This document shows positions 46,056 through 57,358 of a stretch of DNA of 64,000 bases, piece by piece. Under the pieces are notes generated by a model. The model was not told where the DNA came from. It searched no databases and saw only the letters and a list, made by a program, of their open reading frames with translations. The first letter of the stretch is position 1. Every line of letters begins with the position of its first letter. The stretch is from positions 78,468,267 through 78,532,266 of the forward strand of contig NC_063161.1 in assembly GCF_023159225.1 (NCBI RefSeq). Reading direction: 5' to 3'. The translations under genes and the position numbers were made by a program. This stretch comes from Perognathus longimembris pacificus (Eukaryota; Chordata; Mammalia; Rodentia; Heteromyidae).

Positions 46056-48120
46056 ATACACTTTGATGGGGAGAGACTTGAAGCTTGGGTAGAGACATGG
46101 CTACCTGCACTTGTCAACTAACTGCAGCCTTGGATGGGCAGTAACACACACAGATGGGCAAATGACAGTTCCTCCCACTAAGACCCAGGAAGGTCTCCGC
46201 CACCCTCCCACCTGGGATAGGACAAGGCCCCTCAGTATGCAATATGTGTCCCAGCCTACAGCCTGGCCCTGGCTGGCAGCCCTCTACAACCGTCTGCCTC
46301 GCCTGGAGGACGTCTGGTCACCTTGCATTTGCAGCCCGAGGAAGTTGTGTCATCCCAGCGACATCCCGAGGTGACTGACTCAGTCAGGACGGTGCACAGA
46401 ACACCTGCGTGGCAGCTGTGCCCCCCTGCCCCCCTCCAGCTTGCTGATGGCCCACCAGCTCCTGGCCAGGGCTCTGTTCTGTCTCCAGGTGTCCTGGGGC
46501 CTCAGCTGCTCTCAATCTCTGGGTATACTTGAGAGCCCAGACCCGTCAGTCCCTTCTCTGCTCTGCTTCTCCATCATGGAGAACAGCCACCCCCACCCAT
46601 AATCACTTAGCCCTCGTCTCTCCTCCTAGCCCACGACATGACCCCACGTGCGTCTGCCCTCCCGCCAGTCCCCACAGCCTGGCACCAGCTCAGGCCCAGC
46701 TTCTGTCCACATTATGGCTTTGACTCAACAGGATCCCAGTTCTGGCCCCACAGGCAGGCAGAGGTCTTGGGGGTCCCTCCTGAATCCCCCATTCCCTAGT
46801 CCAATCACCACCTCAGGCTGCTTCCTCTGGACCTTTATGCCCTCCAGCTGCATTGAGCACAGGGTCCCCACCCCTTCAACTCCCCCCTAGCTGCCCTGTT
46901 TGGGGTAGCCAATTACCTTGGACCAAAACTTAGTTTTAGAACTTTCTATCAGAGCTCCCGGTAAGCAATGGAGGATGTTCTACCTAAGATTCAAGGTATA
47001 GAGAAAGGCCTGCTGTGAAAGAGCTGGGCTTGGGCACAGAAGGAGCACTAGAGAGAGGGTGGCCACCCCCCAACTTGTCCCTCCTTCCCACAAACAAACA
47101 AAAAACCTGCCAGATGGCCACATGGAAGAACAGTCAGGTGCCCAACCAGGCACTAACCCTAAACCTGACCTCAGAGCAGGCAGGCTGTACCCCTGGCCAT
47201 CCCAGTGCCTTCAGAACACTGGATGGTGCTGTGGGCATTGCTTCTACCTGCTTAGAAATGCTACAACTTCCAGATAATACTTTCAGTTTCCTGAAACTGT
47301 ACGAAAGAGGAAATACACAGAGCCTGTGACTTATAAAAGCAAAAGTAAATTCTGGAGCAATGCATCTTCCATTAGCAAAGGGGAGGGGAGGAGAAGGGAG
47401 GAGAGGGAAGGGGAGGGGAAAGGAGTGTGAGTCACTGTTTACTGCTCAGATCCGCCACACACAATTCTCCCAGCTGGCAGCATTTCCATTTCCCGTGTGG
47501 ACTGGACCTGAAATCCAGAATTTCCACTCCAGAAACCTTTAGACTTAGATACAGCCAGGGCAGAAACAGGCATAACTTCTTCTGGGTCTAGACAGCAAGC
47601 AGCTTCACCCGAGACTGTAAACAAACCCTCCTCTGGCCCTCTCAGAGTGAAAGCCACTTGGGTGGACAAAGAATAATCCAGAAAACTGTTGCTCAACGGC
47701 AGTCTTGGCAAGAGCTGGAGAAAAACCCCAACCCTGGAAAAGACTGTCCTCCTGAGCACCCACTGTCCAACCCTCGTGTTTAGCAGTCACCTGGAAAGCA
47801 CAAAGCCCTGAGCCCGCAACCTGTCTCTCCAAGGCCCGGCTCAGTTCAAGTAAAAAAGGCAAATGGGATCCAGAGAAGATGGTCGTGTTTCTTGCTTTAA
47901 TATATACGGGCTGATTTTGGAACAAGGAGAGGTGTAGTTTTAAAGGGAGAGTCCCATTACCAAGGTCAGACTCAGACATTCCGGCACCGATAGCTAAGGG
48001 GCAAAGTTCTCATAGTTGGTGTTAGCTGGGCACAGTGCAACAGGCCCCACCCACTTGCACAGCCCACCCACGCCTTTCCTGACCCCACCCACTTGCTTCC
48101 ACACGCACACCTTTTTAAAA
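46056..48120. other. MAFK intron 1, repeat-free 2-kb stretch
   Basis: No SINE in two kilobases except a short GGGGA tract (47378-47424). A 124-codon minus-strand open frame (47605-47979) has no splice sites or recognised similarity and is probably chance. This is a candidate enhancer region, with an AP-1 palindrome at 46372. Confidence 0.4.
46372..46387. promoter_or_regulatory. Palindromic AP-1 core TGACTGACTCAGTCA in MAFK intron 1
   Basis: The 15-base stretch starting at 46372 is nearly its own reverse complement and contains TGACTCA at 46376. It is in a repeat-free part of intron 1. It could bind AP-1 or CNC-sMaf dimers. Confidence 0.35.
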
Positions 48121-48124
48121 AGAT

Positions 48125-48365
48125 CAGGCCTGTAATCCTAGCTATTCAGGAGACTGAGATCTAAGGGCAGTGGTTCAAAGCCAGCCCCAGAAGAAACATC
48201 TGTAAGACTCTTATCACCAATGAACCAGCAAAAACAAGAAAGCCCAAAGTGGAGCTGTGGCTCAAGTGATAAGAGTGCCAGCCTTAAGTGAAAAAAGCTA
48301 AGGAACAGTGCTTAGGCCTAGAATTTAAGCCCTACTACCAGCACAAAAATAAATAAAAATAAGCA
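48125..48365 (+). repeat. 7SL-headed Geo SINE
   Basis: Head GGCCTGTAATCCTAGCTATT, Geo tail, (AAAT)n end. Confidence 0.85.
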
Positions 48366-49401
48366 AATAAATGGTTAGGTTTGGCAAGGCCAGGCCATGT
48401 TACTAAGCCAACTTTCACTGTGAGTATGTCCTGAGACCTCATAAGGACAATGAAAGGGGTCCTAAAGCCCAAGCCGGTGAATAAAGGGGAAGTATGGAGC
48501 TCATGCTGTGGCATAAAGTGGGTTTGGGGGTCTGAGTGCTTTCTGAAGCCAAGCACCTGGCAAAATGAAGGGCGAGTCCTTTATTGGTCAAATGGTGAGT
48601 AAATTGTCAGGGACCTGGTTCCAAGAGCCTGTGAAAGGTAGTCACAGCCTAAACTGAACTCAGGATCCAAAAGCAAAGGGCTGCCAAACGCGGGCTGTTC
48701 CGTGAACCAGGCAAGTTCTGCCTGGCCAGCGGGACTGCCCATCTCCGGGCACCGGTGAGGATGGGGGTGGGGGTGGGGGGACAACTAGCTCTTCCTGAAG
48801 GAGACCTAAGCCAGGTTTGGACAACCTGTAGTTTACCAGATTACTTTCAGGTCCCTCCCACCTACTCACCCACCCCCAGGTCCGCAGAAGGTGTGCAGAA
48901 CCACAGCCCAACACACCTGTTTGCTAACCCAACAGGAGCACCTGAGAACCGGGCACATAAAGAACTGAAAGAGAGCACAGCTAGTGTCCACCCTAAGGAG
49001 AGTGACGGGGAAGACGACGGGCTCTCGGGACTGTCCCCCCACGGGCTTCTACGCCACGGCCTTCCTTCAAGCACCCCCGGCAAGGCAGCCGACTGGAAAG
49101 TGACACGGGTCACAGAGGCCTCCGGGAGCCCGGGCTGAACGGTCTCCCGGGCGGCGCGGCACGGTGGCTCCGGCTTCACCCTGCGCGGAGCGGAAGCGCG
49201 GCTAGGTGATCGCGGCCGGCGCTTCTGCACGTGGCGGGCCGCGCGGAGGCCTGGGCCGGGCCTCGGCTCTGGGGTCCCGCGATCGCCCCGGTGGCACGTG
49301 CGCGAGGGTCAGGCCGCGTCCGCGAGGGGGACCTGGAGGCCGTCGGGGCGGGCCGTCCGGAAGGTATGCGATCGCGAGTGTCGGCCGGGTCCCCGGAGGC
49401 C

Positions 49402-49411
49402 GTGACTCAGC
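49402..49411 (+). promoter_or_regulatory. Antioxidant-response / CNC-sMaf motif GTGACTCAGC
   Basis: This matches the ARE core RTGACnnnGC exactly and also contains the AP-1/MARE core TGACTCA. It lies about 100 bases inside MAFK intron 1 from the proposed exon 1 donor. Small Mafs bind such sites as heterodimers with NRF2, p45 or BACH1, so an autoregulatory role is plausible but untested. Confidence 0.55.
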
Positions 49412-49509
49412 GGCCAGGCTGCCCGCTCCGCCCCGTGCCCGCGACCCGGTCCCGGTCCCAGTCCCGGCCTCGTCCCGTTCCCCGCGGCCCGGCCGCCGCC
49501 CCTCCTCAC

Positions 49510-49720
49510 CTGGCGGGCGTCGCGCGGGGCCGGGGCGCGACGGCTCCTCGCGGGCTCCCGCTTTCCTCGCGCGCTCCTCCTCGGGTGCTTCCCCTCGGCC
49601 GCCGCCTCCGCCTCGAGCTCCGGTTCGACTTCACCAAGAACAACAAGTCCCCGCCGCCCGCCGCCCGCCTGCCGCCGGCTCCTCAACACTGACACCGCTT
49701 CCGGGATCGCGCGTCGGTGC
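49510..49720 (-). other. MAFK: Probable noncoding exon 1 of MAFK (donor at 49510)
   Basis: On the minus strand the CpG island contains a consensus splice donor CGCCAG|GTGAGGAGG whose exon ends at 49510. Spliced to the acceptor at 41116 it leaves an intron of 8394 bp. The 5' limit near 49720 is a guess from the fall-off into the GC-box array. CAGE or RNA-seq reads spanning 49510 and 41115 would settle it. Confidence 0.6.
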
Positions 49721-49741
49721 GCGTCACCGCCCCGCCCGCCG

Positions 49742-49965
49742 CGTAGGCACCGCCCCGACAAGGCCCCGCCCCTCTCCGGGGCCCCGCCCCCTTGGCGGGC
49801 CCACAGTGTCGCTCGCTCAAACCACTCCCACCTAAACCGGTCCCGCCCTGGGTCCCGCCCCTAAACGGAGCCACGCCCTCGGCGAACCCCTCGTGGGGCT
49901 CGTCGACCAAGATGCCCCGCCCACCCATTAAGGCCACGCCCCGTAGACCACGCCCCCTCCGTACT
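49742..49965. promoter_or_regulatory. GC-box (SP/KLF) array upstream of MAFK
   Basis: Roughly ten CCCCGCCC, CCCGCCCC or CCACGCCCC elements occur within 224 bases, separated by about 15-30 bases. The intervening bases vary, so this is not a simple tandem repeat. Such clusters are typical of CpG-island promoters bound by SP1/KLF factors. Confidence 0.6.
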
Positions 49966-49970
49966 GGCTT

Positions 49971-51035
49971 CCTTCCGCCAGGTCTGAGTAGGTGTCCTCA
50001 GGGCCCGCAAGAGGGGACTGCACGCCGCCCTGGCTGGGGGCGGGGTGGCAGGCCGGAGCACGGGGCTTCCGGGAATACTGCAAACGCCGTCTAGACTCCA
50101 GGTCCTTTTCTGTGCTTCCGGGACCCTCTGCCGGTCCTGCGGGTGCGTCCGCGGAGCCGATCCCGGGGACTTGGCCGTGAGTGCAAACTTGCACCAGGCC
50201 ATGCTCGGACGTTAGCTCTGTGTTACAGCGAGTCAAGGGGCGCGGGGGGGGGGGGGGGGCGGGGGAGGGGAGGCCTGGGCTCTGCGAGCCGGCGAACCCC
50301 CCAAGAGAAGGAAGGGATGCTTAGCATCCTCTGTTGACCTCACCTGCCGTTCGAATTCCCATTTTCGACCAAGTAACAGGTCGAGAACTATTTCTCACTC
50401 TCTTTCTCCTTCGTGAGGAGCCAGGGGTAGCCCAGATGCAACCCCAGAGATGGCCAGCCCAGGACAGGGCCAGGGGGTCTGGGCCCAGAAGGCCCGTGAC
50501 CCATCCCCTTCCCCAGGTGGGGACCCATCTCTGGTGGCCTTATCTTCCTGCCACAGAGAAAGGGCAGAACCCGAGCCTCCCCTCTGAACCCTCACAGGCA
50601 AGCCCCAGACGTATTTTAGGGTTCTCCCTCTGAGAATGATGGGCTAAGAGCTTGAAGAAGAGATGGAGGCACACCTGGTCTCTAGTGACACACACTGAGG
50701 CCCCAGCGCCTCCTCTGCTCTCCCCAGTGAATGTGTTTTCGAGTTCACATGCTAAGAAACAGGACCAAGTGCTGAGAAGCAGGCTCAGATGTTGGGTGAC
50801 AAGCTCAGCAGCACAGTTCAGTATACAGGAAACTCTGTGGCTCCTTCCTGCTCTCACTCCAAAGGACTTCTTACTGGTGGCATGCATCTCCCTGGGACTA
50901 CCAATGACCTGGTGACACGCCTGTCCTCCCACACAGGACTAGATCTGCCCAGTGGCCTATGGGCAGCTGTTGTCAGGACTCTTTCCCAGATGTCAGGTAG
51001 TATTTGGGTTTCTCAACAGACCACTTCTGACTTGA
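49971..51035. other. No gene seen upstream of the MAFK island
   Basis: Contains a poly-G run at about 50241-50260. No SINE and no recognisable exon. Confidence 0.4.
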
Positions 51036-51041
51036 TCTCAG

Positions 51042-51095
<54 letters not shown>

Positions 51096-51300
51096 CAGTA
51101 CTGAGGCTTCCACTCAAGATCTGGGCACTATCCTTCAGCTTTTCCACTTAATGCTGTCCTCTACCACTTGAGCCTCTCCTTCACTTTGGCTTTTTCCTGG
51201 TTAATTAGAGATAAGCCTCTCATAGACCTTCCTGTCCCAACTGGCTTTGAACTGTGATCTTCAGATCTCAGCTTCTTGAGTGAGCCACCTATGCCCAGTG
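51042..51300 (-). repeat. 7SL-headed Geo SINE with (GT)n at its 3' end
   Basis: (TG)n at 51042-51093 abuts ACCAGTACTGAGGCTTCC, the reverse 3' end of the SINE; the reverse head is degenerate. Confidence 0.8.
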
Positions 51301-51369
51301 GATCACAGACATATTTTTTGTTACAACAACACTTGTCTCATTCTGATTTATTCCTTAGGAGCGGGAAAT

Positions 51370-51710
51370 CTACCAGTAGTAGCTCATGCCTGTAGTCAGT
51401 CACAGCTACTCTGGAACTGGAGGTCAGGAGGTTTGAAGTTCCAGGTCAATCTGCATTAAAGAGTTAGCAAGGATTGGGAATGTGGCTTAGCGGTAGAGTG
51501 CTTGTCTAGCTTGCATGGAGCCCTGGGTTCCATTCCTCAGCACCACATACACAGAAAAAGCCAGGAGTGGTGCTGTGGCTTAAGAAGTAGAGCACTAGCC
51601 TTGAGCAAAAAGAAGCTCAGGGACAGGGCCTAGCCCCAGGACTGGCAAAAAAGAAAAGAAAAGTTAACAAGACCCCCACCTCAACCAATGAACTGAGTGT
51701 GGTAGTGGTT
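51370..51710 (+). repeat. 7SL-like SINE interrupted by IDL-Geo
   Basis: IDL-Geo (older subtype) at 51471-51662 splits a B1-like host; AGTTAGCAAG before and AGTTAACAAG after look like a diverged target duplication. Confidence 0.75.
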
Positions 51711-52344
51711 GTGTAGGGCAGCAATCTAGGTGAAGCCAGAAGAGGTGGAACAGGAGGCTCAGAACCTGGCATTCTCCTGCCTCTGCCTCATGAGTGCTGG
51801 GTCCTAGTGCCTGGTCACCCAGGTTCCACTCCTGAATGGCTGCAGACCTCCCCCTCTCCCCACCATGGTGCCTGGCTGGCTGTGATAAATGCCCCCCTTA
51901 TTATAGCTTTAGGGCAGTAGCCAGGCTGGTTCCGCCCTGATAAACTGTCCCTGGAAAAGGTCCTGTGACCCACAGGGCCTGAATGCCAGGCAGGATCTGC
52001 CCGTCACCATATCTAGTCCTTGGGGGAGGGAAGACACACTGCACCAGGAGGCTGGGCATCCCAGGAGAGGCAGGGTCCCTCCAGCCCGCCCTTCTATCAG
52101 AGGAGGGCCCAGGGGCAGACTCAGGTGGTCCTGGCCATGCAGGGGAATGAGAGGCACTTGAGATCAGACACCAGTACTGGGATGCTTGGGGACAGGCAGC
52201 AGAGGGCTGGATCTGAACCTGAGGAGAGAGAGGAGAGAGGAGAGGATGAGGAGCAAGGGGAGAGGAAGGAGGCAGGCAGAAGTGAGCTAGCTCTAGCCCT
52301 GGAGGAGCCCAGCACTTCTGCCCATTAGAATCTCTTGGAGAGAT
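51711..52344. other. No gene seen
   Basis: Unique sequence with a purine-rich GAGAGAGGAG stretch (52222-52275). Confidence 0.4.
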
Positions 52345-52585
52345 GGGCACTGAGCTTATGCCTGTCATCCTAACTACTCAGGAGGCTGAGGTCTGAGGAT
52401 CGAAGTTCAAAGCCAGCTCAGGTAGGAAAGGCCGTGAAACTCTTATCTCCAATTAACCCCCAAACACCGGAAATGGGGCTGTGACTCAAAGTGCTAGAGT
52501 GTTAGCCTGGGGCAAAAGGAGTCAGGGACTTCACCCAAGCCTGAGTTCAAGCCCCTCAACTGACAAAAATAAATAAATAAATAAA
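52345..52585 (+). repeat. 7SL-headed Geo SINE
   Basis: Head TGCCTGTCATCCTAACTACT, Geo tail, (AAAT)n end. Confidence 0.85.
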
Positions 52586-53208
52586 TCTGGAAATTGGGAC
52601 ACTAGCAAAATGAAGCTGGGCTTGAGGGCAACTGGGGATGGACAGGGCCCAGGACTGCCGTTTGCTGTCTGAACATGCATAACTCAGGCTTGGTGCAGGG
52701 CTGCAGCGCCTGGTGAGGGCCTGCCCTTGTCCAGCAGGCAGCATGTGGACCGTGCAGGGCCAGGGCGGGGACTGCCTGCTTGCCTGCAGGAGGGGGTTAG
52801 AGACTTGCCAGATGGACAACCAGATGGACAGAGGCTTAGGAGACACCATGCAAAGGAATCCAGCATCCAGCTGCTGGCCAGGGCTGTGCCCTCGGGGAAG
52901 CGTCCTGGGCCTTGGCTCCTTTCAGGAGTGCAGGTCCGTTGGGTCCCCTGAGCAGGTCCTGCAAGAGTTACAGTGGGAGCCTGTCCAGGCAGGGGTAGAG
53001 CTTCTGTGCCTCATCGTGATGGCTTCTGGGTAAAAGAGGGGTCAGGGGTAGGCTCCTGGAGGAGCCAGGACCTCTCACAGCAGAGGGAACAGGGGATCCC
53101 CGAAGAGGGAGGAGGTGGGCTTCAGTTTCCACATGCTCACATGACCTTGGATGGCACAGCTTCCATCTCTGAAAACGGGCACAGCATTGGTTTAAAAAGT
53201 ACCAGGGG

Positions 53209-53412
53209 GGCTGGGGATATGGCCTAGTGGCGAGAGAGCTTGCCTCGTATACATGAGGCCCTGGGTTCGATTCCCCAGCACCACATACACAGAAAATGGC
53301 CAGAAGTGGCACTGTGGCTCAAGTGGCAGAGTGCTAGCCTTGAGCAAGAAGAAGCCAGGGACAGCGCTCAGGCCCTGAGTCCAAGGCCCCAGGACTGGCC
53401 AAAAAAAAAAAA
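53209..53412 (+). repeat. IDL-Geo SINE
   Basis: Young-type copy with long poly(A), between AAAAAGTACCAGGGG duplications (53194-53208 and 53413-53427). Confidence 0.95.
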
Positions 53413-53444
53413 AAAAAGTACCAGGGGTTGGGAGTGGGAAAGGG

Positions 53445-53685
53445 AGCAGGCAGCTGTGGCCCATATCTGTAATCTTAGCTACTCTTAGGAGGCTGAAATC
53501 TGGAGAGTTGAGATTCAAAGTCAACTTAGGCAGAAAAGTCCGAAACTTTCTCTCCAATTAGCAAGCAAAAAGTGGGGTTGGAGGCATGGCTCAAGAGATA
53601 GGGTGCCAGCCCAGCAAGAGTTTGAAGCACTAGGTTCAAATCCCAGCATTGGTACATAACACCAAAAATAAATAAATAAATAAAT
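53445..53685 (+). repeat. 7SL-headed Geo SINE, diverged
   Basis: Head CTGTGGCCCATATCTGTAAT and an ID-like tail with (AAAT)n. Confidence 0.75.
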
Positions 53686-53737
53686 TTAATTAAGTAGGAA
53701 GAAAGGAAGAGGAGAGACTGATCAAGACGAAGAAGAA

Positions 53738-53944
53738 GAGCTGGGAATGTAGCCTAGTGGCAAGAGAGCTCGCCTCGTATACATGAAGCCCTGGGTTCGA
53801 TTCCCCAGCACCACATATATAGAAAACAGCCAGAAGTGGCGCTGTGGCTCAGGTGGCAGAGTGCTAGCCTTGAGCAAAAAGAAGCCAGAGACAGTGCTCA
53901 GGCCCTGAGTCCAAGGCCCAGAACTGGCCAAAAGAAAAAAAAAA
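53738..53944 (+). repeat. IDL-Geo SINE
   Basis: Young-type copy between GAAGAAGAAGA-rich flanks; the purine flank hides the exact duplication. Confidence 0.92.
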
Positions 53945-54109
53945 GGCGAAGAAGAAGAAAAGCACATAGGGACCATGTTTTTAAAATGTGCAGCATTGTG
54001 GCCCAGAGAGCTGTCATCATTAGGTCATCATTAGCTGTCATCTTTATTTGTGATTAAGCAACACAGTCACTTCCCATCCAGAGTTTGAGAGCAGTTCCAT
54101 CAAGATCCT

Positions 54110-54445
54110 TGCCCAAGCAGGCCATGGTCCTTCATGCCTGCAACCCTAGTTACTCAAGAGGTAGAGATCAGATGGATCGTGGTTTGAGGTCAGCTTAGGC
54201 CAAAAAGTTCTCAAGACCTCATCTCAACCAATCAAAAGCTGGGCAGTGTGGCCCACACCTTTCATCCTGTGCTAGCAGCTTAGGAAGCTGTCAGTCCAGA
54301 TATACTCCAGGACAAAAAAATGAGACACCTCCCCCCACATCTCAAAATAGCAAATGCAAAAAAGGGCTGGAGGTGTGGCTCAATGATAGAGCACCTGCCT
54401 AGAAAGTGGAAGGCCCTGAGTCCAAATCTCAATTCCTCAAAGATT
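54110..54445 (+). repeat. 7SL-like dimer with ID-like end
   Basis: Two B1-like heads, then GGGCTGGAGGTGTGGCTCAA (ID-like). Confidence 0.65.
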
Positions 54446-54479
54446 TTTAAAAAATGATAATAAAACAAAGATCCTTGAG

Positions 54480-54673
54480 GAAGCCAGGCTCACTCCTGAG
54501 ATCTGAGGATCACAGGTGAAAGACTGGGTCGGGACAGGGTGATCCATGAAACTCTTGTCTCCAGTGAACTACTAAAAAGCCAGAAACAGAGCTGTGATAT
54601 AAGTGGTAAAGCACCAGCTTTGAATGAAAAAGCAAAAGGACAGTGCCCAGACCCAGAATTCAAGTTCCAGTAC

Positions 54674-54724
<51 letters not shown>
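54480..54724 (+). repeat. 7SL-headed Geo SINE ending in (AC)n
   Basis: Geo tail ending TTCCAGTACCAGCACACACA, continuous with (AC)n at 54677-54724. Confidence 0.85.
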
Positions 54725-54726
<2 letters not shown>

Positions 54727-55030
54727 GGTAATGGCACAGTTTTTTGTGCCTCAGTGGCTGGGCTGGGAGAACTTGGATTCATTACTTCAGGGGCTGTGGC
54801 CTGATCCTTGTGACAGAATAGGTGGGCCAGTGGTGAGCCCAGCCCCAGAGGCCTGGACACCAGCCAGGTGAGTCCTCTGGGACAGGCTCCTGTGGGCCAC
54901 ATTCCTATAGGACATGAGAAGTCATGGTGTGTTTATGAGAAGCTTTATAGCAGAGGGGTTGGTTCAGGGGTGCCCTGGGATGGCCCTGTACCCATTCCTG
55001 GTGCGAGCAGGTGGGAGACTCTCCTGATTC

Positions 55031-55245
55031 TTTTTTTTTTTTTTTTTTTTTTGCCCAGTCCTGGGCCTTGGACTCAGGGCCTGAGCACTGTCCCTGGCTT
55101 CTTTTTGCTCAAGGCTAGCACTCTGCCACTTGAACCACAGCGCCTCTTCTGGCCTTTTCTATATATGTGGTGCTGGGGAATCAAACCCAGGGCTTCATGT
55201 ATATGAGGCAAGCACTCTACCACTAGTCCCTATTCCCAGCCCACT
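55031..55245 (-). repeat. IDL-Geo SINE
   Basis: Reverse young-type copy with a 22-base T stretch at the left. Confidence 0.92.
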
Positions 55246-55539
55246 CTTCAGGTTCTGGCACTCTGCACTCAGCCCTGAAGTTCAGCTTCAGCGTGTTTCC
55301 ATTTCAGAAAAAATCCTGCTGACCCAGTGCAGCCAGAACCCCAGCTCTGTACCCGACCCGGCTCTTCTCCTTGACTGCCTGGGGTGGCCTCAGTCATGCT
55401 GTCCTGACTCCCCACCGGGTCTTCGTGAAAGTTATTAGGGATGACTAGCCTACGTGTGTGCATGTGTGCATGTTTGTGTGCATACACCAGTACTGGGGCT
55501 CCAAGTTTGAACTCAGGGTATTACATTCTCACTCAGATT

Positions 55540-55741
55540 TCTTTTTATTTTTGCCAGTCCTGGGGCTTGAACTCAGGGCCTGAGCAGTGTCCCTGAGCTT
55601 CTTTTGCTAGAAGTTAATACTTTACCTCTTGAGCCACAGCTCTACTTCTGGCTTTTTCTGGGTATGTGGTACTGAGGAATTGAACCCAGGGCTTCATGCA
55701 TGCTAAGCAAGCACTCTACCACTAAGCCACATTCCCAGCCC
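55540..55741 (-). repeat. IDL-Geo SINE (older subtype)
   Basis: Reverse copy with CATGCATGCTAAGCAAGCAC in the head. CTCAGAT occurs on both sides. Confidence 0.88.
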
Positions 55742-55844
55742 CTCAGATCCATTCATTCATTCATTCCCCCCCCCCACCGCCTCCTTCTTTCCTTTTTTGT
55801 TAGACCTGGGGCTTGAACTCAGGACCTGGGTACTGTCCCTGAAC

Positions 55845-55985
55845 GTTTTTGGTTGTTTGTTTTTTTTTCAGGTAGAAAAGAGTTTATAGGGGGGTGAGCA
55901 AACTGCAATGTGTACAAGATGGAGGTGTGCCAAGACAGAGGGGAAGGAAGAAGAGAAAATGAGAGAAAGGGAGAAAGAAAAGAGA
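55845..55985 (-). mobile_element. Unidentified 141-bp retroposed segment
   Basis: Sits between direct repeats TGTCCCTGAAC (55834-55844, 55986-55996). T-rich at its left end, so it reads with an A-rich 3' tail on the minus strand. It does not match the SINEs in this window. Confidence 0.6.
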
Positions 55986-56085
55986 TGTCCCTGAACCTTT
56001 GTGCACAAGGCTACGGTCCTACCATTTTGAACCACAGTTCCACTTCCATTTTTCAGGTGGTTAATTGGAGATAAGTCTCACATCT

Positions 56086-56307
56086 GGGCCACCGGTGGCT
56101 CATGCCTGTAATCCTAGCTGCTCAGGAAGCTGAGATCTGAAGATTGCAGTTCAAAGCCAACCTGAGCAGGAAAGTCCCTGGGACTCTTATCTCCAATGAA
56201 CCACAAGAAAACTGGAAATGGAGCTGTGGCTCAAAGTGGTAGAGCGCTAGCCTTGAGTTGAAGAGCTCAGGGACAGCACCCAGGCCCAGAGTTCAAGCCC
56301 CAGGACC

Positions 56308-56376
<69 letters not shown>

Positions 56377-56420
56377 AAGAGAGTGAGAGAGAGAGAGAGA
56401 GAGAAAGAGAGTGAGCACAA
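56086..56420 (+). repeat. 7SL-headed Geo SINE ending in (GA)n
   Basis: Head GGCCACCGGTGGCTCATGCC, Geo tail ending AAGCCCCAGGACCAAC, then about 100 bases of GA (56311-56408). Confidence 0.88.
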
Positions 56421-57072
56421 GAGCACTCACAGACTTTCCTGCCTGGGCTGACTTTGAACCATGATCCTCAGATCTCAGCCTTCTGAGTAGCCAGGGTTAC
56501 AGCTATGAGCAGCCAGGCCTGGCTTGGCTTTTTATTTTTTTAATTTTTAATTTTTACCTTTTTTTATGGCCACCCCACTCAGTTCCTCTCTGGCCCTCCC
56601 AGCCTGGGGTGAAGAAGCTGAAGCCCCTGGTGGGGAGGCAGTGTTCCTCACCTCACCTTCTGTCTCCCAGGTGCTGGGGTCTCTTGGGGTCATTGGAATC
56701 GGAAGGCCTCAGACCCCCCTTCCCCCCCCCGCAAGGAGCCTCTCTGTCACCGCTGTCCCTCGTGACGGGGACATGGGGACGTGGTGACGGGACTCATTTC
56801 CTTGTGAGCCACCCGTGCTATTTTCAGATAATTGTTGGAAAGCGAGTCCCAGCCTCCAGCCAGCACTGCCTCCCCGGCTTCCGCTCGCTGCCCGGGGCTT
56901 GGCTGGGGCCGGAGGCTGGCTGCCCAGAGGGAGTCGAGTGTCAGCCGCCCAGTCCGATTTCGCTGGGCATCGGCTGATGGGGACAGGGCAGCCTCCCTCT
57001 CCAGCTGACTACGGGGTTTCTGCATGGCAGGCTGTTGGTTCCGGCTTCTACTCCAGTGTTCAGGAATGTTCT

Positions 57073-57358
57073 TTTTCCTCCTCCTCCTCCTCCTCCTCCT
57101 CCTCCTCCTCCTCCTCCTCCTCCTCCTCCTCCTCCTCCTCCTCCTCCTCCCCCTCCTCCCCCTCCTCCTCCCCCTCCTCCTCCTCCTCCCCCCCCCAGGA
57201 CTGTCCGTGGCTGCTTTTTGCTCAAGGTTAGCACTCTGCCACTTGAGCCACAGCGCCACTTTCAGCTTCTTTCCGTTTATGTGGAACTGTGGAATCGAAC
57301 CCAGGCCTTCTTGCATGCTAGGCAAGCACTCTACTGCTACGCCACATTCCCAGCCCCG
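57073..57358 (-). repeat. IDL-Geo SINE whose tail is a (GGA)n microsatellite
   Basis: The reverse SINE (57198-57358) and about 115 bases of (TCC)n together lie between CAGGAATGTTCT duplications (57061-57072, 57359-57370), so the microsatellite is inside the insertion. Confidence 0.92.

Larger units (their letters stand above)
49130..49970 (-). promoter_or_regulatory. MAFK: CpG island, probable MAFK promoter
   Basis: About 800 bp of CpG-dense sequence contain the candidate exon 1 donor (49510), an ARE-like motif (49402-49411) and a run of GC boxes (49742-49965). It is the only CpG island on the 5' side of MAFK before the INTS1 island, and the donor inside it faces MAFK. Long open frames on both strands here are a by-product of GC richness. 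Confidence 0.75.
55798..56525 (-). repeat. 7SL-headed Geo SINE carrying two later insertions
   Basis: Reverse Geo tail (55798-55844, 55986-56085) and reverse head (56425-56525) belong to one old copy. It is interrupted by an unidentified retroposed piece (55845-55985) and by a forward SINE with a (GA)n end (56086-56420). Confidence 0.8.

Noticed and set aside
47605..47979. 124-codon minus-strand open frame in MAFK intron 1
   Set aside because: No similarity I recognise and no flanking splice sites; length is within chance for this base composition.
49206..49835. Open frames of 150-209 codons on both strands near 49.2-49.8 kb
   Set aside because: CpG-island sequence has few stop codons; the frames lack splice logic and recognisable domains, and the segment is better explained as the MAFK promoter and exon 1.
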